A DNA stretch of 64,000 nt, from the NCBI RefSeq assembly GCF_002959915.1, contig NZ_PPDE01000010.1:1-64000 (forward strand), read 5' to 3'. Each line of letters begins with the position of its first letter. Within the stretch, counting starts at the first letter, position 1. The translations under genes and the position numbers were made by a program. Source of the DNA: Veillonella atypica KON (GTDB taxonomy: Bacteria > Bacillota > Negativicutes > Veillonellales > Veillonellaceae). Below are positions 18,001 to 26,908 of the stretch, in pieces. Under the pieces are notes generated by a model. The model did no database searches and was not told where the DNA came from. It saw only the letters and a list, made by a program, of their open reading frames with translations.

Positions 18001-18858
18001 TTACTTTACAAACATTGTGCCAAGACCTTCATCGGTTAATAGTTCGATGAGGATGGCATGTGGTATTTCACCATTGATGATGAAAACCTTTTGAGCCCCT
18101 GCATTGATAGCCTCTAAGCAACAGTCAACCTTTGGTATCATGCCACCAGCGATGACGCCCTCTTTTTTCAACTGTTCCGCTTCAGCAAGAGTAATCTTTG
18201 AAATAAGGGAATTAGGATCGTTTACATCCCGTAGTACGCCATCAATATTCGTCATGGCCACCATGGTTTCCGCATTGAGGGCCCCTGCAATCTTTGCAGC
18301 TGCCGTATCGGCATTGACATTATATACATTGCCTTCTGCGTCACATCCGACAGAAGAAATGACAGGAATGTATCCCTTACTGATGACGTCGTCAATAACC
18401 TTAGGATCGATTGTATCGACTTCGCCCACATAGCCAAGTTCTTCATTTTTCTTGTGTACTTGAATGAGTTCACCATCCACGCCACAAAGGCCGATAGCAC
18501 GGCCACCAAAGCCGATGAGGTCTGCTACGAGGCCTTTATTGACCTTGCCGGCCAGCACCATTTGTACCACATTCATCGTTTCTTTGTCGGTAACGCGCAA
18601 GCCATTACTGAATTTCGATTCAATATGCATAGCCTCCAAGGTACTATTAATATCTGGGCCACCGCCGTGAACGAGGACTACTTTCACCCCCACTAATTGG
18701 AGTAGTAGCAAATCATTCATAACGGATTTTTTAAGTTCCGGATCCGTCATGGCATTGCCGCCGTATTTTACGACTACGTATTTATCTGTATATTGTTTAA
18801 TATATGGAACGGCCGCCGTTAAGATGTGCGCCCGCATTGCATTTGTTACACTGTTCAT
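18001..18858 (-). CDS. argB: Acetylglutamate kinase
   Basis: About 285 residues from the ATG at 18858, which overlaps the argC stop as ATGA; the upstream 16 codons of open frame lie within argC. Motifs are YVVVKYGGNAMTD at the N-terminus, VLVHGGGPDINS for phosphate binding, SNGLRVTD, YNVNADTAAAKIAGAL and GGMIPKVDCCLEAI. It phosphorylates N-acetylglutamate, the second step of arginine synthesis. The GLRVTD and NADT segments are typical of the amino-acid kinase fold. Translational coupling to argC is indicated by the four-base overlap. Confidence 0.95.
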   Translation of the reverse strand: MNSVTNAMRAHILTAAVPYIKQYTDKYVVVKYGGNAMTDPELKKSVMNDLLLLQLVGVKVVLVHGGGPDINSTLEAMHIESKFSNGLRVTDKETMNVVQMVLAGKVNKGLVADLIGFGGRAIGLCGVDGELIQVHKKNEELGYVGEVDTIDPKVIDDVISKGYIPVISSVGCDAEGNVYNVNADTAAAKIAGALNAETMVAMTNIDGVLRDVNDPNSLISKITLAEAEQLKKEGVIAGGMIPKVDCCLEAINAGAQKVFIINGEIPHAILIELLTDEGLGTMFVK

Positions 18859-19805
18859 AGTGAAAGCCCCGTTTCTTCTGGCAATCCAAGTGCGATGTTC
18901 ATACATTGTACGGCTGCACCAGAAGCGCCCTTACCTAAATTATCAAAAATAGCGTGAACGACCATGCGGTCATTATTGCCAGTAACAGATATGACCATGA
19001 CATCCGTATTGCTTAGTTTATTAGCATTTAACAATTGTTTATTGTCTTCTTCTAAGTTAAGTGGTGCTACCTTGACGATAATGCTATCCTTATAGAAATC
19101 TACGAGTGCAGCATGCACATCTTCTACGGTAACAGGTTTTGCTAATAGACGTGTATGTAGGCCAACACTGACCTCCATACCGCTGTAGTAATCGTCTACG
19201 ATAGGCATGAATATTGGCGTTTCTGTAAGGCCACATACATGGGTTACTTCTGGCAAATGTTTATGTTGTTGACTAAGGCCATATTGACGTGGTGCGTAGA
19301 GGAAATAATCCTTTGGCTCCGATTCATATTGACCGATCATTTTCTTACCGCCACCGCTATAGCCTGTTAAGGATGTAATGGTGAAAGGATAATCTACTGG
19401 GGCAATGCCTGCTTTCACAAGAGGTACAATGCAAGCAATCATGCCGCTTGCATGACAGCCAGGATTTGCGATATGTTGTTTCGTTTTAATATCGTTTTTA
19501 TAGCTTTCACCAAGTTCAGGAAAGCCATAGGCCCAATCATCAGCCGTTCTAAATGCTGTGGATGTGTCGATAATCTTGCAAGGGTAATCGCCGATAGCCG
19601 CCACCACCTCTTTGGAGGCCGCATCAGGCAAACACAAGAACACGATATCCGCGTCCTTTGCAATGCTCGCAATGACATCAATATTTTTACGGTCCTCATC
19701 GGAAATGGATAATAATGTAATATCCTTCCGACCGGATAGCCGTTCGTGAATTCTAAGGCCCGTCGTTCCTTCGTGACCTACGATAAATACCTTATATGGA
19801 TTCAT
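18855..19805 (-). CDS. argC: N-acetyl-gamma-glutamyl-phosphate reductase, short (type 2) form
   Basis: The 316-residue length and start KVFIVGHEGTTGLRIHERLSGR match the short ArgC class rather than the 340-residue class. The NAD(P)-binding GHEGTTG, DAASKE, IDTSTAFRT and the active-site NPGCHASGMI are all present. It reduces N-acetylglutamyl phosphate to the semialdehyde. The gene sits between argF and argB on the same strand. A small hairpin (AGATGAC/GTCATCT, 19833-19853) lies between argF and argC. Confidence 0.93.
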   Translation of the reverse strand: MNPYKVFIVGHEGTTGLRIHERLSGRKDITLLSISDEDRKNIDVIASIAKDADIVFLCLPDAASKEVVAAIGDYPCKIIDTSTAFRTADDWAYGFPELGESYKNDIKTKQHIANPGCHASGMIACIVPLVKAGIAPVDYPFTITSLTGYSGGGKKMIGQYESEPKDYFLYAPRQYGLSQQHKHLPEVTHVCGLTETPIFMPIVDDYYSGMEVSVGLHTRLLAKPVTVEDVHAALVDFYKDSIIVKVAPLNLEEDNKQLLNANKLSNTDVMVISVTGNNDRMVVHAIFDNLGKGASGAAVQCMNIALGLPEETGLSL

Positions 19806-19865
19806 ATGATAACCTTCTTTACTATACGTGCTAGATGACCTCTCCCGTCATCTGTATTCTACCTA

Positions 19866-20876
19866 TTATTTCATTGGATAATCGCCAAATGTAGCAACCA
19901 TAACCGCCTTAATGGTGTGCAAGCGATTTTCTGCTTCTTGGAATGCCAAGGAGTTTGGACCTTCAAATACGTCCTCTGTGACTTCGATACCATTCATGCC
20001 AAAACGTTCAAAGATATCTTTACCAACTTGCGTTTCTGTATTGTGAAATGCTGGCAAGCAGTGGCAGAATTTTGTATTTGGATTGCCAGTTAAGGCCATC
20101 ATATCCGCATTGATTTGGAATGGTTTAAAGAGGTTAATCCGTTCTTCCCACATATCGTAAGTATCGCCCATCGTTACCCATACGCCTGTGTAAATCACAT
20201 CAAGACCTTTCACGCCTTCTGCCACATTATCTGTACATGTAATCGTAGCGCCAGTTTCCTTCGCTACCTTTAAGCATTCTTCGTAGAATGAACCAGCTGG
20301 CCAGAATTGTTTAGGACCAATGAGACGGAAATCCATGCCCATTTTTACAGCACCGCTCATCAAAGCATTACACATATTGGATTGACCATGGCCTACATAG
20401 GCATAGGAAATTTCGTTCAATGGCTTGTCGATATTTTCTTGTAATGTTAGGAAATTAGCCAATGTTTGTGTAGGATGATCCATATCGGTTAGGCCATTCC
20501 ATACAGGCACGCCAGAATATTGTTCCAATGTGTCTACATCCTCTTGGTCAAAGCCACGGAATTCGATGGCATCATACATGGAACCAAGAACACGGGCCGT
20601 ATCCTTTAAGGATTCTTTTTTGTTCATTTGAGAACCTGTAGGTCCAAGATATGTCGTATGCGCCCCTTGGTCCGCCGCACCTACTTCAAAGGCACACCGT
20701 GTTCTCGTAGAATCCTTTTCAAAGATGAGTACGAAATTTTTGCCTTCCATCGTTTTGATTTCTGTGCCCGCTTTTTTATCGGCCTTTAATTTAGCTGCGA
20801 GATCTAGGTAATATTTAATCTCTTCTGGCGTATAATCTAGCATTGTTTTAAATGATTTATTATGTAAACTTTTCAT
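19866..20876 (-). CDS. argF: Ornithine carbamoyltransferase
   Basis: The 336-residue protein carries the carbamoyl-phosphate site [28 protein letters not shown], and [11 protein letters not shown] with the ornithine-binding HCLP motif. These identify ornithine rather than aspartate carbamoyltransferase. It makes citrulline. An anabolic role is likely because it is grouped with argC, argB and argD and no arginine deiminase gene is in the window. It starts 61 bases downstream of the M20 gene. Confidence 0.95.
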   Translation of the reverse strand: MKSLHNKSFKTMLDYTPEEIKYYLDLAAKLKADKKAGTEIKTMEGKNFVLIFEKDSTRTRCAFEVGAADQGAHTTYLGPTGSQMNKKESLKDTARVLGSMYDAIEFRGFDQEDVDTLEQYSGVPVWNGLTDMDHPTQTLANFLTLQENIDKPLNEISYAYVGHGQSNMCNALMSGAVKMGMDFRLIGPKQFWPAGSFYEECLKVAKETGATITCTDNVAEGVKGLDVIYTGVWVTMGDTYDMWEERINLFKPFQINADMMALTGNPNTKFCHCLPAFHNTETQVGKDIFERFGMNGIEVTEDVFEGPNSLAFQEAENRLHTIKAVMVATFGDYPMK

Positions 20877-20937
20877 GATAACTCCTTCAATCTATATGGT
20901 ATATATTTATACAATTCTATTTTGTTATTTGTGAAAG

Positions 20938-22125
20938 CTATTCTTTCGGTTGTAAATATTCTGCAGCCAGTGCAGCCATCATGGTAATACCTGATTCTAA
21001 GATTTTTTCATCAATGGTAAATCCTGCATTGTGAAGTGCTGGATTGCCTTCAAAACCGGTTCCTAACCAAAGGAAAGCGCCTTTGATTTTATGCAAATAT
21101 GCGGAAAAATCTTCTGCCGCCATAGATGGATGTTCTGGTTGTACTACGGCGTCCTTGCCAAGGTATTTTTCTACGATGGATGTAGCATAGTCGATGGCAT
21201 CTGGGTCATTCGTTGTCGCGCCATGGCCACGTTTATAATCCAAGGTGCTCTTTGTTTTGAACATCAAGTCCAAAGCTTGTAAGCTTTCACCTAAACGACG
21301 TTCAATATAGTCACGTTTCGCTGGTTCGTAGGTACGACAAGTACCTTCAAGGTATACATCGCCACAGCCGACATTATAGCGGTCACCACCATTGATTACC
21401 CCAATGGTACACACGAGATTTTCCATTGGATTCGTCTCACGAGCCACCATGGATTCTACATTAACAATCCAGTTCGCTGCAGCCATGATAGCATCGATAC
21501 CATTATGTGGTTCCGCACCATGCGTAGATTTACCGTGGATGTGAACGAGGAAATGATCGGATGCCGCCATGAGATGGCCTTTCTTGAGACCAACCTTACC
21601 CACCGGCAATTGAGGCCACACGTGAAGGCCAAAGATTTCGTCTACATCATCTAGGATTCCGCTATCCACAATGCCTTGTGCACCAGGGAATAAAGCCTCT
21701 TCTTCAGAAGGTTGGAATACGAGTTTAACGGTACCATGTAATTGATCTTTTATAGATTGCAATACGGCCGCTGTGCCAAGCAAAATCGATACATGCCCAT
21801 CGTGTCCACAAGCATGCATAACACCTTCATTTTGCGATGCAAATGGCAATCCTGTTTCTTCATGGATTGGCAATGCATCAATATCGGCCCGTAAAGCAAT
21901 AACAGGGCCTGTGTGAGCGCCCTGTATTTCACCGATGACTGCATAATCTGAAACATCATTTACATAAGGAATATGTAATTCATCTAGAATCTTTTGAATG
22001 AATAAAGATGTTTCTTTTTCTTGACCAGATAATTCTGGATGACTATGAATATGTCGACGCCATGCTATAACTTGTTCTTTATATTGTGCTGCATATTTTT
22101 TTATTAAATCTTGTAATGTATTCAT
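20938..22125 (-). CDS. M20-family amidohydrolase heading the arginine operon
   Basis: The start is set at the ATG at 22125 (MNTLQDLIKKYAAQYKEQVIAWRRHIHSHPELSG), which has GGAGATAACGTC directly upstream. The product is about 395 residues and closely parallels the protein at 15103: ALRADIDALPI, MHACGHDGHVSILLG, FQPSEEEALFPGAQG, and AAEDFSAYL. It is the first gene of a unit with argF, argC, argB and argD. Position suggests it could remove the acetyl group from N-acetylornithine (ArgE function), although M20D enzymes usually act on acylated amino acids or peptides. No argJ or classical argE is seen in the window. The role is inference. Confidence 0.85.
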   Translation of the reverse strand: MNTLQDLIKKYAAQYKEQVIAWRRHIHSHPELSGQEKETSLFIQKILDELHIPYVNDVSDYAVIGEIQGAHTGPVIALRADIDALPIHEETGLPFASQNEGVMHACGHDGHVSILLGTAAVLQSIKDQLHGTVKLVFQPSEEEALFPGAQGIVDSGILDDVDEIFGLHVWPQLPVGKVGLKKGHLMAASDHFLVHIHGKSTHGAEPHNGIDAIMAAANWIVNVESMVARETNPMENLVCTIGVINGGDRYNVGCGDVYLEGTCRTYEPAKRDYIERRLGESLQALDLMFKTKSTLDYKRGHGATTNDPDAIDYATSIVEKYLGKDAVVQPEHPSMAAEDFSAYLHKIKGAFLWLGTGFEGNPALHNAGFTIDEKILESGITMMAALAAEYLQPKE

Positions 22126-22150
22126 GACGTTATCTCCTTTATACACTGTA

Positions 22151-22245
22151 TGTATATTTTATACATTATATGTGTATTTTTATAACCTATGTACGTATTA
22201 TAATACTATCGCTTATATTATTCAAGTTTTATACATATATTTTGT
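22151..22245 (-). promoter_or_regulatory. Promoter and possible ArgR-type operators of the arginine operon
   Basis: A minus-strand TATAAT lies at 22197-22202. Between it and the gene is the perfect palindrome TGTATATTTTATACA (22151-22165). A related AT-rich string, TATACATATATTTTGTAT, lies around 22228. ArgR/AhrC boxes are AT-rich imperfect palindromes of this size, so arginine repression is plausible. The AT-richness makes chance resemblance a real risk. Confidence 0.4.
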
Positions 22246-22324
22246 ATTTTTATTTGTTATGCTATGCATTAATTTTAATCATAGAACTATAAGCTATAAA
22301 TTATATGAATTTCTAAGTTTTACG

Positions 22325-22364
22325 AAAAAAGAGCTGTAATAGCATACGCATACTACTACAGCTC
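22325..22364 (-). terminator. Terminator of the carbonic anhydrase gene
   Basis: GAGCTGTA (22331-22338) pairs with TACAGCTC (22357-22364). Six U follow on the minus strand (22325-22330). Confidence 0.75.
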
Positions 22365-22390
22365 CATTTATTTTTCAATGACGGACTCGT

Positions 22391-22978
22391 CTATCTTTCG
22401 TAATATTGTTTCATTTGTGTATAGCCGTTGACAAGGACCTCAATTTCACCAGTTCTAGGATGGAAAATTAGACCGTGAATCGGCACATCTTTAGGAATCA
22501 ACGGATTCATACGTAATTCATCTACTGTTTCCTCTACATTTTCAGCAGGATGTGTGAATCCATCCGCCCAATGTTCCATCTCCTTTTTCACCATATGAAT
22601 GGCCTCAGGTGCAATACCACGAGCTAACATTTTTTCTGTTAAATCTTTAGCCGTAGTTTTAGCCATACCACACTCATGATGACCGATGATAAAGATTTCG
22701 TTAACACCTAACTCATAAATGCAAACCAACAAACTACGAACGACACCATCAAAAGGTCCTGTAATACAATTACCTGCAGTCTTAACAATCTTAGCCTCAC
22801 CACGACCAATATCCATGGAATCCTCTAAGAAATTCACAAGACGCGTATCCATGCACGTTACAATCGCCATCTGACGACTAGGCATCTTACTACATTTTGT
22901 ATCTACATCAACATATCCTGTATTTTGATCTTCTACATATTCCTTATTATGCTTCAAAATATCATCAAGTAAACTCAT
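22391..22978 (-). CDS. Beta-class carbonic anhydrase
   Basis: The 195-residue protein has the beta-class zinc site: CMDTRL near residue 42 (Cys with the Asp-Arg dyad) and HHECGM near residue 100 (His-x2-Cys). IVKTAGNCITG is the conserved NAG segment. It interconverts CO2 and bicarbonate, which would feed carboxylation steps in an anaerobe. AGGAAAT precedes the ATG. The gene is monocistronic with a terminator behind it and an unusual terminator-like hairpin in its leader (22992-23024). Confidence 0.9.
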   Translation of the reverse strand: MSLLDDILKHNKEYVEDQNTGYVDVDTKCSKMPSRQMAIVTCMDTRLVNFLEDSMDIGRGEAKIVKTAGNCITGPFDGVVRSLLVCIYELGVNEIFIIGHHECGMAKTTAKDLTEKMLARGIAPEAIHMVKKEMEHWADGFTHPAENVEETVDELRMNPLIPKDVPIHGLIFHPRTGEIEVLVNGYTQMKQYYER

Positions 22979-22991
22979 ATTTCCTCCAGGT

Positions 22992-23055
22992 AAAAAAGAC
23001 CTTGTCTAAATTAAAGCAAGGTCTCTATATTTAATACATTCGATATTTTATTATA
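22992..23055 (-). promoter_or_regulatory. Leader with promoter and terminator-like hairpin before the carbonic anhydrase gene
   Basis: On the minus strand a TATAAT (23050-23055) is followed within 30 bases by AGACCTTG/CAAGGTCT (23017-23024 with 22998-23005), then five to six U (22992-22997), and only then the ribosome binding site and ATG at 22978. A complete intrinsic terminator thus lies inside the 5' leader. This is the layout of an attenuator, though it could also simply protect against read-through from ilvN. Confidence 0.5.
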
Positions 23056-23088
23056 CCATAAAACAAACAGACATTATTGTCCAAGTGA

Positions 23089-23249
23089 AGCTCATACTAG
23101 CACAGTGACTTTACTAGGTCAAGGCCCTCGGCCGAAGACCGTTAAGGTAGCTGGAACGAGCAAGTATGAGCTGAACGCCAAACTTTGGCCCTGCGTAGCC
23201 CGAAGGGCGAAGTCAGACCCGGCCGGTGGAGCGAGCAAGTACGGGCTAC
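23089..23249 (-). repeat. Two GC-rich modular hairpins downstream of ilvN
   Basis: Two adjacent hairpins are much more GC-rich than their surroundings. The right one (23195-23249) has arms GTAGCCCG/CGGGCTAC. The left one (23089-23172) has arms AGCTCATAC/GTATGAGCT. In ilvN-sense both begin with TACTTGCTCG followed by C or T and TCCA, and contain TTCGCCC..CGGGC or TTCGGCC..GGGCC. The right one also has CTCCACCGGC and GGCCAAAG, shared with the terminator elements at 44243 and 45076. No coding role is seen. Confidence 0.6.
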
Positions 23250-23279
23250 TCAACATGAATACTCTAGGTCTATACCTCA

Positions 23280-23792
23280 CTAGCGATCCGGAGTCGCCAA
23301 TGCCTCAATTGCGACACTGCCACCACGAACAACTTCGATGCGATTAACGAACATATCCTTAAACAAGGCAATCATATCATTGTTCTTGGATACTGTTTTC
23401 ACGCATTGTACAAGTACAGATTTTCGATTGTAGTCAATGACCTTAAGGTCAAAGGTTTCTGCAATGCGGAATATTTCTTGTTTGTCCGATTCTTTACAGT
23501 TATTAACCTTGATGAATAATAATTCTTTTTTTGTAATCGGCATATCTGTAAAGTCGATAACCTTAATAACCTCAACACTGCGGTTAAGTTGCTTGATAAT
23601 TTGTTCGTATGTCAAATCATCGCAAGTGAGTTCAATGGTCATACGTGACATGGTAGGGTCTTCTGTTTCACCTACTGTCAACGTATCAAGGTTATAATTT
23701 TTACCCGCGAAGAGGCCAGAAATTTTGGCCAATACGCCGATTTGGTTTTCTACATATGCTGAAATGCAGCGTTTTTCTAAATGTAATTCCAT
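23280..23792 (-). CDS. ilvN: Acetolactate synthase small (regulatory) subunit
   Basis: The 170-residue protein starts with the ACT domain CISAYVENQIGVLAKISGLFAGKNYNLDTLTVG, and the rest fits the C-terminal domain of IlvN/IlvH. It binds branched-chain amino acids and modulates the catalytic subunit. It starts eight bases after the ilvB stop, so the two are co-transcribed. The length is normal for IlvH-type subunits. Downstream lie the GC-rich modular hairpins. Confidence 0.93.
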   Translation of the reverse strand: MELHLEKRCISAYVENQIGVLAKISGLFAGKNYNLDTLTVGETEDPTMSRMTIELTCDDLTYEQIIKQLNRSVEVIKVIDFTDMPITKKELLFIKVNNCKESDKQEIFRIAETFDLKVIDYNRKSVLVQCVKTVSKNNDMIALFKDMFVNRIEVVRGGSVAIEALATPDR

Positions 23793-23800
23793 AGCCCCTC

Positions 23801-25528
23801 CTATTTTTTATCCTTTAATAACATGTCGCTCAACGATTTGCCGGCTGGTACCATTGGCAATACATTTAACTCAGTTGGAATGATGCATTCAATGAGTGTT
23901 GGTCCTTTTTTGAAAGCATCTGCCTTTTTAAACGCTCCTTCTAATTCTTCAGCTTTTGTAACACGTATACCTTGTGCGCCATAGGCCTCTGCTAATTTCA
24001 CAAAGTCTGGTACGTATTCAAATTCACCGTCATCGATCATATCACGAGTGACGATAGCACTTTCATCCATCAACAAATTAGTACATGCATAGCGTTTATC
24101 GTAGAATAATTGTTGCCACTGACGTACATTACCAAGATAGCCATTATTGATAACAACCAAGGTCACAGGCAAATGGTAATGCATAGCTGTTGCAAATTCT
24201 TGAATATTCATTTGCACACCCCCATCACCACAAATGGCGAATACACGTTTTGTAGGATTACCAAATTGAGCACCAATAGCCGCAGGGAATCCATAGCCCA
24301 TCGTACCTAAGCCGCCGGATGTCAACAATTGATGATTGCCTTCGATTTCGAGGAATTGTGTAGTCCACAATTGGTTTTGACCTACATCAGTTGCCACCAC
24401 TGGACGGTCATAATGATTATTAATGTAGTCGATAATATTTTGAGGCGTAAGACCTTCTTCACCAGCTTGCGTAACAGGACGCTCTTCTTTTAATTGTTGC
24501 AATTGAGCTGGCCAATCGCCTAGATCGTGAGGTTCAATATATTCTAATAGAGCTTCAATAGCTAATTTTGCATCCGCCACAATTGGAATGTCTACCTTAA
24601 TATTTTTAGAGATAGATGCAGCATCTACGTCAATATGTACAATCTTGCAGTTTTGTGCAAATGTACTCAATTTGCCGGTAATACGGTCATTAAAGCGCGT
24701 ACCAATGGAGATCATAACATCACAATCGGTAATGGCCACATTCGGTGCATAGCCACCGTGAATGCCTACATTGCCTAAGTACAATGGATGACATGAACTA
24801 ATAGCCCCTTTCCCCATCAAGGTAGTGACTACAGGAATTCCCGTTTTATCTACCAGCTGTGTCATCAATTCATTAGCACCACTGATGCTAATACCGCCAC
24901 CTAATAAGAATAAAGGACGTTTAGCCTTAGCAATAACAGAGCAAGCTTTTTTTACCTGACCAATGTGAACTGTCGTGTTTGGCTTATAACCACGAATGTT
25001 AACTTCATCAGGATATACATCAGACCCCATCGCTTTTTGGATATTCTTAGGAATATCTACGACAACAGGACCCGGGCGGCCTGTACGAGCAATGTAAAAG
25101 GCTTCTTTCAAAATACGACCTAGATCTTTACGGTCACGAACCGTAACAGCATACTTACTTACATTACGAACAATGCCGACCGTATCTACTTCTTGGAATG
25201 CGTCATTGCCCATCAATGCTAAATCTACTTGGCCGGTAATACACACCATAGGTACACTATCTGAGTAGGCTGTAGCAATACCAGTAACAAGATTTGTCGC
25301 ACCTGGACCAGACGTAACCATGCAAACGCCAACCTTGCCAGTGCTGCGTGCATAACCATCAGCAGCATGTGCTAATGCTTGCTCATGGCGAGGTAAGATT
25401 ACTTTCACCTGATCTTGTTTATATAATTCATCCATTATATCGATGGTTGCTGCGCCAGGATAGTTGAATAAAATATCAACATTCTCCTCTTGCAATGCTT
25501 TCACCACGTATGCGGCACCTGAAATCAT
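23801..25528 (-). CDS. ilvB: Acetolactate synthase large (catalytic) subunit
   Basis: About 575 residues from the ATG at 25528 (MISGAAYVVKALQEENVDILFNYPGA), with GGAGG six bases upstream; the frame extends seven codons further. The catalytic Glu lies in ILPRHEQALAHAADGYAR. Thiamine-diphosphate binding is GDGGVQMNIQEFATAMHYHLPVTLVVINN. It condenses pyruvate to acetolactate for valine, leucine and isoleucine synthesis. The upstream region of about 170 bases is shared with a divergent glutaredoxin-like gene and is too short for a typical T-box leader; none was recognised. Confidence 0.95.
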   Translation of the reverse strand: MISGAAYVVKALQEENVDILFNYPGAATIDIMDELYKQDQVKVILPRHEQALAHAADGYARSTGKVGVCMVTSGPGATNLVTGIATAYSDSVPMVCITGQVDLALMGNDAFQEVDTVGIVRNVSKYAVTVRDRKDLGRILKEAFYIARTGRPGPVVVDIPKNIQKAMGSDVYPDEVNIRGYKPNTTVHIGQVKKACSVIAKAKRPLFLLGGGISISGANELMTQLVDKTGIPVVTTLMGKGAISSCHPLYLGNVGIHGGYAPNVAITDCDVMISIGTRFNDRITGKLSTFAQNCKIVHIDVDAASISKNIKVDIPIVADAKLAIEALLEYIEPHDLGDWPAQLQQLKEERPVTQAGEEGLTPQNIIDYINNHYDRPVVATDVGQNQLWTTQFLEIEGNHQLLTSGGLGTMGYGFPAAIGAQFGNPTKRVFAICGDGGVQMNIQEFATAMHYHLPVTLVVINNGYLGNVRQWQQLFYDKRYACTNLLMDESAIVTRDMIDDGEFEYVPDFVKLAEAYGAQGIRVTKAEELEGAFKKADAFKKGPTLIECIIPTELNVLPMVPAGKSLSDMLLKDKK

Positions 25529-25581
25529 AGCCATCCTCCTATATAACAACCTACAAATGTTAGTAGATTATATCTAAAAAA

Positions 25582-25610
25582 TTGAATATTGTTATTATTT
25601 ATGATATACT
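25582..25610 (+). promoter_or_regulatory. Promoter of the glutaredoxin-like gene
   Basis: TTGAAT (25582-25587), 17-base spacer and TATACT (25605-25610) on the plus strand, about 90 bases before the ATG. Confidence 0.55.
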
Positions 25611-25700
25611 TTTTAATATAACATATCTTAGTTGATGTGAGTATGAAATAACTCAATAAATCACTAAATTTAGTCGTATTTTCTGAAAGGACTGAATACT

Positions 25701-25979
25701 ATGAAAGAAATTTTAGGTTTCCACTTAAACGGTTGCCCTTATTGCCATAACGCATTCCGTGCAATCGAAGAATTACAAGCAGAAAATCCTGCATATAAAA
25801 ATATCAAAATCGACTGGGTTGAGGATCAAGATGCTCACGAATTATTCAAAACGCATCCATATGAATACTACCCTAACCTTTGGTTCGGTACTGATAAACA
25901 ATACGAAGCACAACCTGGTGAAAGCTATGACCAAACTAAGGCATACATCAAGGCTGTATTCGACAAAGCGCTTGCATAA
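25701..25979 (+). CDS. Glutaredoxin-like thiol-disulfide protein
   Basis: The 92-residue protein has the redox motif CPYC near residue 12 (HLNGCPYCHNAFRAIEEL) at the end of the first beta strand, as in glutaredoxins. KYDQTKAYIKAVFDKAL at the end fits a terminal helix. The expected TVP cis-proline loop is not obvious; YYPNLWFGTDKQYEA is at that position, so it is a divergent family member. AAAGGA precedes the ATG. It is transcribed alone, divergently from ilvB, and is followed by a strong terminator. Confidence 0.78.
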   Translation: MKEILGFHLNGCPYCHNAFRAIEELQAENPAYKNIKIDWVEDQDAHELFKTHPYEYYPNLWFGTDKQYEAQPGESYDQTKAYIKAVFDKALA

Positions 25980-25996
25980 AAACTATATAACCAATA

Positions 25997-26040
25997 AAAA
26001 TGCACCTCTAACATACCATCTAATGTTAGGGGTGCATTTT
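25997..26040. terminator. Bidirectional terminator between the glutaredoxin-like gene and the ECF gene
   Basis: Eighteen-base arms (25997-26014 and 26023-26040), one mismatch, beginning AAAATGCACC and ending GGTGCATTTT. U-runs are present on both strands, serving the converging genes. Confidence 0.85.
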
Positions 26041-26062
26041 AGTATAATAAAAGGTTATAGGG

Positions 26063-26563
26063 TTATAGCTTTTTGGGTACTATAAATTTACTGATTGCCT
26101 TATACACAATTAAAATCAATGCAATCTCTAAGGGGAAACAAATAATATTTTTAATAAGACGTCCAACAAATATAGCGGATACAGCTTTATTATAAAATAT
26201 TGTCAGCCACAGTGTATTCAATAGCAAATGTATGCATACTGTCACAATCGCTTCTGGTAAAAGTAATCGTTTAAATGTAACATTACGACCATGTAAAAAA
26301 TGTCCATACACATAGCCTACAAGAAATTCAGATACGATAAAGCCGGGAAAGAATACGCCTTGTCCAAATAGAGCCATGCCTATAAAGCAGGCAATAGCAG
26401 CCATTATACCAGCTGCCATCGGCCCATAAAGAATGGCAAATATAGCGGTTGATAGAAATCCAAAAGTGATATGTATAAAGGTAGTGTGAATAGCAAATAT
26501 ATAAGATAGTAAAACCGTCAACGCTACAAATATTCCCGTTCTTACAATCATATCAGTTTTCAT
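26063..26563 (-). CDS. folT: ECF transporter S component, probably folate type
   Basis: The 166-residue protein has about five to six hydrophobic segments. The start VRTGIFVALTVLLSYIFAIHTTFIHITFGFLSTAIFAILYGPMAAGI fits the ECF S-component fold, and resemblance is closest to the folate group (FolT). S components bind the vitamin and pair with a shared EcfA-EcfA'-EcfT module that is not in this window. The start overlaps the upstream gene by 11 bases. Substrate is inferred from general sequence resemblance only; another vitamin is possible. Confidence 0.65.
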   Translation of the reverse strand: MKTDMIVRTGIFVALTVLLSYIFAIHTTFIHITFGFLSTAIFAILYGPMAAGIMAAIACFIGMALFGQGVFFPGFIVSEFLVGYVYGHFLHGRNVTFKRLLLPEAIVTVCIHLLLNTLWLTIFYNKAVSAIFVGRLIKNIICFPLEIALILIVYKAISKFIVPKKL

Positions 26564-26900
26564 GAGATATATGGCTCCTTTTTCTATCCTTCCACTCTAA
26601 ATACATATGACGAACAACCTGAATTGGAGAGTGTAGTAACATCCGCGGGCCACCGTAGCGCATGATTTCACGGATTTTTCCTCGGTACGTCGGCGCATAA
26701 CAATGTGTTTTACATACGCTACAAAACGTCTTATGCTCCATGTGTGGGCATACATCGATGCGATGCTGTGCATACTGCCATACCTCTTCACAATCTTCGC
26801 ATAGTTGGCCCTTTGGCGTATGATGTTTATCATGACAATAGATGCCAATGATTTGACGCATCGTTTTGAGTTCTAATTGACGCTTTTCTTCTACTGTCAT
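26553..26900 (-). CDS. YgbA-like (nitrous oxide-stimulated promoter family) protein
   Basis: The 115-residue protein carries an array of Cys and His (IIGIYCHDKHH, LCEDCEEVWQYAQHRIDVCPH, FCSVCKTHCY) and then MRYGGPRMLLHSPIQVVRHM. This pattern matches the YgbA family, which in enterobacteria is linked to nitrosative stress. The cysteines probably bind a metal or Fe-S centre. It lies eight bases after the methyltransferase gene and overlaps the S-component gene, so the three form one transcript. The biochemical role is unknown. Confidence 0.8.
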   Translation of the reverse strand: MTVEEKRQLELKTMRQIIGIYCHDKHHTPKGQLCEDCEEVWQYAQHRIDVCPHMEHKTFCSVCKTHCYAPTYRGKIREIMRYGGPRMLLHSPIQVVRHMYLEWKDRKRSHISHEN

Positions 26901-26908
26901 AATGCCTC

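Noticed and set aside
22126-22390. A 71-residue plus-strand frame upstream of the arginine operon
   Set aside because: It is AT-rich, lacks a ribosome binding site and lies over the presumed promoter and operator region.
23105-23347. An 80-residue plus-strand frame over the GC-rich hairpins
   Set aside because: It covers structured non-coding repeats and runs into ilvN on the opposite strand; no ribosome binding site.
25529-25700. T-box or leader-peptide attenuator before ilvB
   Set aside because: The region is only about 170 bases, is shared with a divergent gene and shows no T-box sequence or terminator/antiterminator pair.
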